Shown here piece by piece: positions 6,830-12,750 of a stretch of 16,607 nucleotides of DNA (positions are counted from its first letter, which is position 1; every line of letters begins with the position of its first letter). The notes beneath the pieces were generated by a model. The model made no database searches. It was not told the DNA's origin and saw nothing but the letters and a program-made list of their open reading frames with translations. The DNA is from CAYVVD01 sp964454975 (lineage in GTDB: Bacteria > Bacteroidota > Ignavibacteria > Kapaibacteriales > UBA2268), in NCBI GenBank assembly GCA_964454975.1, contig CAYVVD010000035.1, positions 1-16,607 on the forward strand, in the 5' to 3' direction. Both the position numbers and the translations under genes were made by a program.

Positions 6830-7567
6830 ATGATAAAGAATTACAAGAACCTAAGGATACTAAAAAATATCCCGGAAAGACTTAATTGGGTTATTGATGA
6901 ATTTTATGGGTGTAATAAATCGAAATTTGCTGACAAATCAGATTTTCAATTATCACGTATATATAAATATACAACCGCTATTGAAACAACTTATAATCTT
7001 CCGAACATTGAAACAATTACTAAAATGGAAACTTCCGGAATAAATAAAGTTTGGATAGCTTTTGGCGTGCTGCCGTTGTTTGCAAGTAATCAAACGGGGA
7101 TGGAATTGAGAATGTCTTATCCTCAATATTCAAGCTTTAAAACATTAACGGACGAACTGGAATTTTTCTTTGAAGATAAAAATATACACCAAAAGATTCA
7201 ATTATGGATACTTCGTTTTTACAATTCAATTGATAGCTTTTGCAAGCTAAATAAGTTAGATAAAGATGAATTTGAACTAATATTGAATAAACGCACATCG
7301 TTATCCAGTACTATGTTGTATAATTTAATAAGGGCAGGAATCAATATTGAAGCTTTGTCAAAAACAAGAGAAACAACTTCCTGGTTTTCTGATTCTGAAA
7401 TAGGGAACCAATTGTCAATGATATTTGAAACAAAGATTCAAACAGATGTTATCAAAGAAATGAGTATTGATGATTTGAAAATGGATAAAGAACTTTATGG
7501 ATTTTTTCTGAATTTCATAGAAAGAGTGATCCTGAAAATAAACACTTATAATTTAGAAAAACGATAA
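6830..7567 (+). CDS. XRE/CI-repressor-like helix-turn-helix protein
   Basis: This 245-residue protein has an N-terminal part that follows the pattern of XRE/CI-like DNA-binding domains. RLNWVIDEFYGCNKSKFADKSDFQLSRIYKY (about 18-48) matches the first helices and turn. The linker NLPNIETITKMETSGINKVWIAFGVLPLF resembles the usual 'P..e.l.ki...gin..WLl.G.g.mf' ending of these domains. It is degenerate relative to strong HTH sequences. The remaining 150 residues are helical and unrecognised. It starts an operon of three genes; the next start codon is one base after its stop. The start is preceded by a GGAGAAGAGAG-like purine tract. It may regulate its own operon or the divergent cas operon through the nearby palindromes; that is inference. 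Confidence 0.6.
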   Translation: MIKNYKNLRILKNIPERLNWVIDEFYGCNKSKFADKSDFQLSRIYKYTTAIETTYNLPNIETITKMETSGINKVWIAFGVLPLFASNQTGMELRMSYPQYSSFKTLTDELEFFFEDKNIHQKIQLWILRFYNSIDSFCKLNKLDKDEFELILNKRTSLSSTMLYNLIRAGINIEALSKTRETTSWFSDSEIGNQLSMIFETKIQTDVIKEMSIDDLKMDKELYGFFLNFIERVILKINTYNLEKR

Positions 7568-7568
7568 A

Positions 7569-9620
7569 ATGCAATTTCAACTTTCTGTTCTAATATTAAT
7601 TATAATTTCAATTTCTTCCATATTTTCAGGGAACTACGACCAGGAAAGAATAGAGAAAATGAATTATAGGGCTTATTCACTTCATGAAGAAGAGCCATAT
7701 AAATCACTTGCTATATCGGATAGTGTTATCAAGATTATTGGAAGTTCAATCAAAGTTTACGAATTATCAACTGCATATTTAAACAAATCAAGAGCTTATT
7801 ATAAGATTGGAGAATACATTAATTCGCTAAAAGCAAATTACGATAGCTATAGAATCAATTTTAATATGAATTTTCTTAGGGGTCTGGCTTTAAACTATAA
7901 TATGTTTGGGCTTCTTTATTCAAAAAAAGGATTACCGGATGATGCAATTGAAATGTTCGAAAAATCACTTTCAATTTCGAATGAGATTGAATTCGACGAA
8001 TTGACACCAAACATTTTTAATAACCTGGGAATACTATATGAGCAAATAGGTGATTATCATAGAGCAATTTCCTATTTATTGAAGTCTGTAAGAATAGGAA
8101 CAAAGAACGATATCAATTATAATCCGGGAATTGACTATATGAATATAGGGTGTATATTCATAAATATAGATCAAAGAGATTCTGCGAGCCATTATTTCGA
8201 TTTAGCTCTCTCTTATGCTGAACCAAATACATATAACTATTTTCATATCAAATACAACTCAATACTAAATTCTATACAAACAAAGGATAGTACCAACGCA
8301 AAGCTTGAGTTAGATTTATTGATCGATATTTCGTTGAATAAAAAGTACTACACACTTTACTTCTATTATCTTGATCTTAAACTAAAATTACTAATTGCAA
8401 AGAATGAGTATGAAAAAGCACTGGTATTATATCATGAGGTTAATAGCAGGATTGATAAAATTGAAGACAAATTATTGATTAGTGAGTTTTATCAGAATTA
8501 TGCAAGGTTAATATTAAAAACGCAACCCGAAAAATCAATCGAGTTATTTGACCAGTCTCTTGAAATTGACAATTACTATTCTGATTTAAATGGTCAAATA
8601 GAATTACATATTCTGAAATCAGAAGCATTCAAATTATTGAAAAACTATCATCAGGCATTTGAAGAAATTGAAATCGCAAATAAAATTAAGGATTCTATTT
8701 CAAATTTACGCAGTCTTAGGGAATTTGAATTTGTAAGAATAGCCGATAAATTAAAAACCGACAACTTAAAGAAAGAATTAGAAATTGAAAACTTGCAAAG
8801 TAAGTACCAGGTTCTTGCTTTCGTTATAATTTTTACATTAGGTTGTATCGCTTTATTCTTCTATTTGAAGGTAATAAATAGAAAACTAAAATTATCCCGC
8901 TTAGAGATTTCTGAACAAAAGAACAACTTGGAAAGTTCATCAGGGTTAATAAGAAAAGTAATTAAAAATAATCTAGACTACTACTCATACGAAATTCAAA
9001 GCTTCATGGATAGATTAGAATATTTAATAGAAGAAGGAAAACATAAAGATAATATTGAATTATTAAATCAATATATTGATAATTGTAAACTTCATATTAA
9101 TGCATTGATTCATCTGAATGATCAGTCTGCTTCAAATAAAGTAGTTCGAGAATCAACTCCAATATTGAAAACTATTCGAAAGAAACTACAAGAATATAGC
9201 CGCATAATCAATGTTAAATCTTTATTAGTACACTTAGAAACTTCAACGGAGTTTTATTGGAAATTGAACCCTCGTTCGTTTGAGATCGTTTTTGATTTAC
9301 TCTTTACTAACTTAATTTATTGTATCAATCAAAACTCATTATTGAATATTTCAATAATTGATGTGGAGGGGGGTACAATCTTTAAAATTCATACGAAATC
9401 ATTGGATGAGAATGAAAATCCCCCTGCTTTAAATCAACCCGAAATTATTGAATCATTAGGTTATACCATACAAATATGTAATCAAATTATAAAATCAGAT
9501 GATATGGAATTGTTTAATCATGGAAAAGAAATAGTAGCTTGCAGTGGATTTACAATTTTTTTCAAAAAATTAAAAGGAGAGAAAAATGTCGATATCACCA
9601 CCAACAAATTTGAATTATAA
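7569..9620 (+). CDS. TPR membrane protein with degenerate histidine-kinase-like C-terminus
   Basis: This 683-residue protein has a hydrophobic N-terminal segment (about 4-20; signal peptide or anchor). TPR-type helical repeats cover about 60-375, for example LNYNMFGLLYSKKGLPDDAIEMFEKSL and NNLGILYEQIGDYHRAISYLLKSV. A coiled coil (about 385-413) precedes a transmembrane helix (414-434). The tail resembles a sensor kinase. Where the HisKA motif would read SHELRTPL, it has YSYEIQSFM (about 472-480), with tyrosine in place of histidine. The ATPase-like part (about 565-668) keeps the NPRSFEIVFDLLFTNLI and SGFTIFF patterns but lacks clear N- and G-box residues. It is therefore probably a pseudokinase sensing in the periplasm by TPRs. 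This architecture is common in Bacteroidota-like genomes. It is coupled to the HTH gene (1-base gap) and overlaps the Fn3 gene. The partner and signal are unknown. Confidence 0.7.
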   Translation: MQFQLSVLILIIISISSIFSGNYDQERIEKMNYRAYSLHEEEPYKSLAISDSVIKIIGSSIKVYELSTAYLNKSRAYYKIGEYINSLKANYDSYRINFNMNFLRGLALNYNMFGLLYSKKGLPDDAIEMFEKSLSISNEIEFDELTPNIFNNLGILYEQIGDYHRAISYLLKSVRIGTKNDINYNPGIDYMNIGCIFINIDQRDSASHYFDLALSYAEPNTYNYFHIKYNSILNSIQTKDSTNAKLELDLLIDISLNKKYYTLYFYYLDLKLKLLIAKNEYEKALVLYHEVNSRIDKIEDKLLISEFYQNYARLILKTQPEKSIELFDQSLEIDNYYSDLNGQIELHILKSEAFKLLKNYHQAFEEIEIANKIKDSISNLRSLREFEFVRIADKLKTDNLKKELEIENLQSKYQVLAFVIIFTLGCIALFFYLKVINRKLKLSRLEISEQKNNLESSSGLIRKVIKNNLDYYSYEIQSFMDRLEYLIEEGKHKDNIELLNQYIDNCKLHINALIHLNDQSASNKVVRESTPILKTIRKKLQEYSRIINVKSLLVHLETSTEFYWKLNPRSFEIVFDLLFTNLIYCINQNSLLNISIIDVEGGTIFKIHTKSLDENENPPALNQPEIIESLGYTIQICNQIIKSDDMELFNHGKEIVACSGFTIFFKKLKGEKNVDITTNKFEL

Positions 9621-9858
9621 TAGTTCCAATGATAATTTAAATTGGGAGCCTAATCTTGATGGAGACTCTACAATAATTGAATACAAATTAGAAATCAGTA
9701 GTGAATGGCAACAATGGAATAGTCCGTTTCCCATTCCTCAAGCTCATTGTTTATTCGACCCTCCTCCCGGCACCTATAATGTAAAAGGAAAAACTTCAAC
9801 CGGTGGTAAAACAGGACCACCTTCGGAAACAATTACTGTAGAAATTTCTGCTACATAA
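9586..9858 (+). CDS. Small solitary fibronectin type III-like protein
   Basis: This 90-residue protein looks like one Fn3-like beta-sandwich and nothing else. It opens with SPPTNLNYNSSNDNLNWEPN, then STIIEYKLEI and EWQQWN, and closes with GTYNVKGKTSTGGKTGPPSE and TITVEI. This is the usual Fn3 order of Pro-rich start, central Trp, Tyr in strand C and C-terminal GPPSE. It has no signal peptide or membrane segment, which is unusual because Fn3 modules normally sit in secreted multidomain proteins. The ATG at 9586 lies inside the end of the upstream gene (35-base overlap) and follows AAAGGAG at proper spacing, so the start is convincing. It is the last gene of the operon and is followed by a terminator. 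I cannot name a function. Confidence 0.7.
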   Translation: MSISPPTNLNYNSSNDNLNWEPNLDGDSTIIEYKLEISSEWQQWNSPFPIPQAHCLFDPPPGTYNVKGKTSTGGKTGPPSETITVEISAT

Positions 9859-9859
9859 G

Positions 9860-9883
9860 AAGCTCCTTCCGGAACTTTTTTTT
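9860..9883 (+). terminator. Rho-independent terminator of the HTH-TPR-Fn3 operon
   Basis: AAGCTCC (9860-9866), loop TTCC, GGAACTT (9871-9877), with one C/A mismatch in a 7-bp stem. The stem runs into eight T's (9876-9883). It lies two bases after the Fn3 stop codon. Confidence 0.8.
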
Positions 9884-9904
9884 CTATTATCCCGACATGA
9901 AAAA

Positions 9905-9931
9905 TATTCGAATTCGAATACAGAATATTCG
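9905..9931. repeat. TTCGAA palindrome cluster downstream of the operon
   Basis: TATTCGAATTCGAATA (9905-9920) is a perfect 16-base palindrome containing the same TTCGAATTCGAA found at 6633-6644 upstream of the operon. A second ATTCGAG follows, as it does after the upstream cluster. The two clusters bracket the three-gene operon. Confidence 0.6.
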
Positions 9932-9989
9932 AGTTATATCTAAAAACAATTAATACATTTGAATAATTGATGATTCATTAAGTAGCACT

Positions 9990-10091
9990 ATGGCTAATTA
10001 CTATAAAGTGGCAGAAAAATACAGGCCGAAGTTTGAGAGCCAGCCGGAATATAAAATTTTCAATTCCGGCGAAAAACTCGGAGAAATGTAG
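9990..10091 (+). pseudogene. Short gene remnant (33 codons, interrupted)
   Basis: An ATG at 9990 opens 33 codons (MANYYKVAEKYRPKFESQPE, then YKIFNSGEKLGEM) that end in TAG. The same frame stays open for 37 more codons beyond the stop (IEEILNHFSRRAC and on), with another stop at 10201-10205. The first part looks protein-like and is more GC-rich than the surrounding sequence, and no ribosome site is visible. I read it as the remains of a broken gene, but a small expressed peptide is possible. No family is recognised. Confidence 0.3.
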
Positions 10092-10236
10092 ATTGAAGAG
10101 ATACTGAATCACTTTTCAAGAAGGGCTTGTATTATAATTCTACAGTTCAATTATCAAAAAAAGGGTGTGCATTTACTTTTAGTTTTTTCAAAACAAGTTA
10201 GCTAAAAATAGTCGTCGTTCAGAACAGCCCAATGGG

Positions 10237-10330
10237 CAAGAAAAAAGGTTAATCGAGGCTCTCAGTACTTAACATTGACTTACAATATGAAGATTGAAGT
10301 AATGAGTTCTCTTTTAACCTTTTTTCGTTG
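10237..10330. ncRNA. Long imperfect hairpin, candidate structured RNA
   Basis: GAAAAAAGGTTAA (10240-10252) pairs perfectly with TTAACCTTTTTTC (10314-10326). Outside it CAA/TTG extends the stem past one bulge. Inside it three more helices stack: GAG/CTC (10255-10257 with 10309-10311), CTCA/TGAG (10261-10264 with 10303-10306) and TACTT/AAGTA (10266-10270 with 10297-10301). The apical loop is about 26 bases. A terminator-like hairpin follows at 10355, so a plus-strand transcript of roughly 150 bases is plausible. It could instead be a bidirectional terminator or a miniature repeat. I do not recognise a known RNA family. Confidence 0.4.
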
Positions 10331-10354
10331 TTTATTAATTCTATTTTATTGTGT

Positions 10355-10381
10355 AAAGAGTGGAGTTTCTGCTCTTTTTTT
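10355..10381 (+). terminator. Terminator-like hairpin
   Basis: AAAGAG (10355-10360) pairs with CTCTTT (10372-10377) around an 11-base loop and runs into seven T's (10375-10381). It lies just after the long hairpin and would end a plus-strand transcript. Confidence 0.55.
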
Positions 10382-10477
10382 ATGTCAGAAACGTCACGGA
10401 TTAGTAGCAGATTTAAAATTGTTCATTATTAGAGTGTTATAAATGATTGAATATAAAAGACTTGTAAAGGGAAATAG

Positions 10478-10551
10478 TCGGGGTGATAGGATTTGAACCT
10501 ACGGCCTCTTCGTCCCGAACGAAGCACGCTACCGGACTGCGCTACACCCCG
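10478..10551 (-). tRNA. tRNA-Pro (anticodon CGG)
   Basis: On the minus strand the sequence begins CGGGGTGTAGCGCAG, has the D-loop CCGGTAGC, the anticodon stem CTTCG with loop TTCGGGA and stem CGAAG, the T-arm GTAGG-TTCAAAT-CCTAT, and ends CACCCCG plus discriminator A. The 7-bp acceptor stem pairs perfectly. Loop positions 34-36 give CGG, reading the proline codon CCG. CCA is not encoded. Length is 74 bases. Its 5' end is duplicated in the tandem repeats that follow on the plus strand. Confidence 0.95.
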
Positions 10552-10836
10552 AAAATCTATTTAAAGTACTGTCACTCGAAGCACCCCGCTCTTGGCGGGG
10601 CTACACCCCGAAAATCTATTTAAAGTACTGTCACTCGAAGCACCCCGCTCTTGGCGGGGCTNNNNNNNNNNNNNNNNNNNNNNNNNNNNNNNNNNNNNNN
10701 NNNNNNNNNNNNNNNNNNNNNNNNNNNNNNNNNNNNNNNNNNNNNNNNNNNNNNNNNNNNNCCCGTAAATCTATTTAAAGTACTGTCACTCGAAGCACCC
10801 CGCTCTTGGCGGGGCTTCAACCCCGTAAATCAAAAA
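10541..10836. repeat. 59-base tandem repeats with GC-rich hairpin, next to tRNA-Pro
   Basis: Two exact 59-base copies (10541-10599 and 10600-10658) are followed by the first three bases of a third, then the assembly gap. After the gap another copy continues (10762 onward), and a partial copy ends near 10836 with GTAAATC variants. Each unit begins with the last 11 bases of the tRNA region (GCTACACCCCG, the tRNA 5' end read backwards) and contains CCCCGC-TCTTG-GCGGGG, a 6-bp hairpin. The copy number is unknown because of the gap. Confidence 0.9.
10662..10761. other. Assembly gap (100 N)
   Basis: Exactly 100 N bases, the usual filler for a gap of unknown length, placed inside the tandem repeats. 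The true distance and repeat number cannot be known from this window, and apparent reading frames across it are meaningless. Confidence 0.98.
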
Positions 10837-11003
10837 AGCAAATCTAAGCAGTTTATTACAGAAATCATAATCTAATCGAGTTGTGAAAGTATTGAAAATA
10901 TCCACAAAGTGATTTTCAATTGCGTAAATCTTCTCTTAATTTTAATAAATTCAAATCTATTAAGAATCGTTAACGTTATTGTCTATATTAAGGAGAGGAT
11001 ACG

Positions 11004-11567
11004 GTGTATTTAGAATCTGAGACATTTAAGGAATCAGACTTTTCAAAGAATAACCTCATAAAAGGTGAATATAATAATTGTAACTTCCTGAATTGCTCAT
11101 TCAAATCACAAAACCTGACTGATTATATTTTTGTTGATTGTAGTTTTGAAAATTGCGATCTAAGCAACGTTAAGTTGGCTAATACATCAATCCGTGATGT
11201 TATATTCAGGAATTGCAAGTTATTGGGATTGCGATTCGATGATTGCAATGATTTTCTGCTTTCATTCAACTTCGAGGATTGTATTTTAAGCTTTTCGTCG
11301 TTTTATAAAGTAAAAGCTTTAAAAACAAGATTTTCGAACTGCAGATTACACGAAATTGACTTTACTGAGGCCAATCTTAGTGGTTCAATATTTGATTGTT
11401 GTGATTTACACGACGCAATATTCGAGATGACGAACCTGGAAAAGGCAGACCTGCGATCAGCATTTAATTTTAATATTGACCCGGAATTAAACAGAATAAA
11501 AGGGGCAAAGTTTTCAACTCTAAATATATCCGGGCTATTGGGCAAGTATGGTATTAAAATAGAGTAA
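11004..11567 (+). CDS. Pentapeptide-repeat protein, McbG/Qnr-like
   Basis: This 187-residue protein consists of pentapeptide repeats of the A(D/N)LXX kind. Examples are NCNFLNCSFKSQNL, VDCSFENCDLSNVKL, ANLSGSIFDCCDLHDAIF and TNLEKADLRSAFN. These build a right-handed quadrilateral beta-helix. Length and C-terminal layout (NFNIDPELNRIKGAKF, then GLLGKYGIKIE) resemble McbG and Qnr proteins, which mimic DNA and protect DNA gyrase from microcins or quinolones. Whether this one binds gyrase is unknown, because many pentapeptide proteins do not. The start is GTG at 11004, preceded by AAGGAGAGG at good spacing. It stands alone, converging with the CNNM gene only 33 bases away. Confidence 0.85.
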   Translation: MYLESETFKESDFSKNNLIKGEYNNCNFLNCSFKSQNLTDYIFVDCSFENCDLSNVKLANTSIRDVIFRNCKLLGLRFDDCNDFLLSFNFEDCILSFSSFYKVKALKTRFSNCRLHEIDFTEANLSGSIFDCCDLHDAIFEMTNLEKADLRSAFNFNIDPELNRIKGAKFSTLNISGLLGKYGIKIE

Positions 11568-11600
11568 TCTAATTCAAGTTTTCATTTTCTTTTTCATTAG

Positions 11601-12647
11601 CTATTCCCCACTTACCTGGTTGATCTGTGCCACGCGGACGTCACGCCGTTTCTTGGCAAGATCACGAAGGTCTATTACTTTATCAGCTTCATCTACAATT
11701 TCAGCGCCGAGAATAGTTTCAAGTACATCTTCCATAGTCAGGAGCCCTTCCACTCCGCCATATTCATCCACGACAACAAAAATATGTTGCCTTCGCTGGA
11801 GGAATTGCTCGAGAGCATCATCCAACCTTGCATTCTCGGGAACTATGTAAACTTCTCTCAAGAGACGGCGCAATCTCATTTCCGTTTTGCCATCCAAAGC
11901 AGCGCTCATTATATCACGGCTAAGAACATAGCCTATCACACCTTCGTCGAGGGATTCCCCTTCCCAAACGGGAAACCGGGAATACATCTTAATTTCCGGC
12001 TTGTTGATTATTTCGCTAATTGTCTCATCTGCATTGCAACTGAAAACAACTGTTCGTGGAGTCATAACATCGGAAACGTACACTTCGCTGAAATGCATTA
12101 TATTCTTTAGAATTCGATATTCATCGGAATCCAGTGAGCCTTCTACATGTGCAGATTCAACAAGCAAAGAAATCTCTTCGCGTGATGCTTCTTCATGGCT
12201 GCTTCCTGTAATGCTTTCAATTAACTTGTTAGAGAAGTAAATAAAAGGTTTAGCAAAAAATGCATAAATACCAAGGATACCTGATATGCTGAGCGCGAAA
12301 CCGTTAGCAAGCTTCATTCCTACACCAATCGCCACAATCCTCAAAGTAAATATAAGAAGGAAAAAAACGGCGAATACTGTTATATCGATAACAAGCGGAG
12401 TTGCATTCGAAAAGATTATTTTACCTAATAACAATGAAGCAACCGCAAAAAGAATCATCTCCATAATTGAGTAAGAACCCATTGAATCGTCATAATTCAT
12501 CTTTAGGTTTAATAGCTTCTTTGCCCTTTTATCACCATCGGCAACAATGTTTTGCAGCTTATCATGTGAAAGTGAATATAGCAATGAGGAAAGGAATGCG
12601 GCAATAGCACCGGCAAAAGTAAGTAACGAGACTAAAAAATAATCCAT
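11601..12647 (-). CDS. CNNM (DUF21) membrane protein with CBS pair (HlyC/CorC-like)
   Basis: This 348-residue inner-membrane protein has an N-terminal CNNM transmembrane domain of about four helices (roughly residues 1-145): SLLTFAGAIAAFLSSLLYSL, MEMILFAVASLLLGKIIF, DITVFAVFFLLIFTLRIVAI and the later ISGILGIYAFFAKP. An acidic linker with SREEISLLVESAHVEGSLD leads to two CBS domains (about 195-325): DVMTPRTVVF, YSRFPVWEGE, VIGYVLSRDI, HIFVVVDEYGGVEGLLTMEDVLETILG. The usual C-terminal CorC/HlyC domain is missing. Relatives take part in divalent cation (magnesium) transport or its control. The ATG at 12647 is preferred; a longer form needs a TTG. It lies 103 bases downstream of addA on the same strand, so they may share a transcript. 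Confidence 0.9.
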   Translation of the reverse strand: MDYFLVSLLTFAGAIAAFLSSLLYSLSHDKLQNIVADGDKRAKKLLNLKMNYDDSMGSYSIMEMILFAVASLLLGKIIFSNATPLVIDITVFAVFFLLIFTLRIVAIGVGMKLANGFALSISGILGIYAFFAKPFIYFSNKLIESITGSSHEEASREEISLLVESAHVEGSLDSDEYRILKNIMHFSEVYVSDVMTPRTVVFSCNADETISEIINKPEIKMYSRFPVWEGESLDEGVIGYVLSRDIMSAALDGKTEMRLRRLLREVYIVPENARLDDALEQFLQRRQHIFVVVDEYGGVEGLLTMEDVLETILGAEIVDEADKVIDLRDLAKKRRDVRVAQINQVSGE

Positions 12648-12750
12648 TAACCGGGGGATTAACCTCCGCCCATTTAATTGAACATAATAATACAAAAATA
12701 CAAATTTTTCAATTCAGTCTAAATACTCGAAACAAAAGAGCTTAAAGCAA

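Larger units (their letters stand above)
9884..10477. other. Mostly non-coding stretch between operon and tRNA-Pro
   Basis: About 590 bases without a convincing gene. It holds the second TTCGAA cluster, the remnant at 9990, a small hairpin GCCC-AAT-GGGC (10227-10237), the long imperfect hairpin at 10237-10330 and a terminator-like hairpin at 10355-10381. Nothing else is recognised. Confidence 0.6.

Noticed and set aside
6830..9858. Treating the HTH-TPR-Fn3 operon as part of the CRISPR system
   Set aside because: It is on the other strand, has its own terminator and shows no Cas-type domain; only proximity links them.
10620..10875. Open frames on both strands spanning the N gap
   Set aside because: They exist only because the 100 N filler contains no stops; the flanks are tandem repeats.
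11004..11567. Calling the pentapeptide protein a quinolone-resistance Qnr
   Set aside because: Pentapeptide repeats are widespread and similarity by eye cannot establish gyrase protection.
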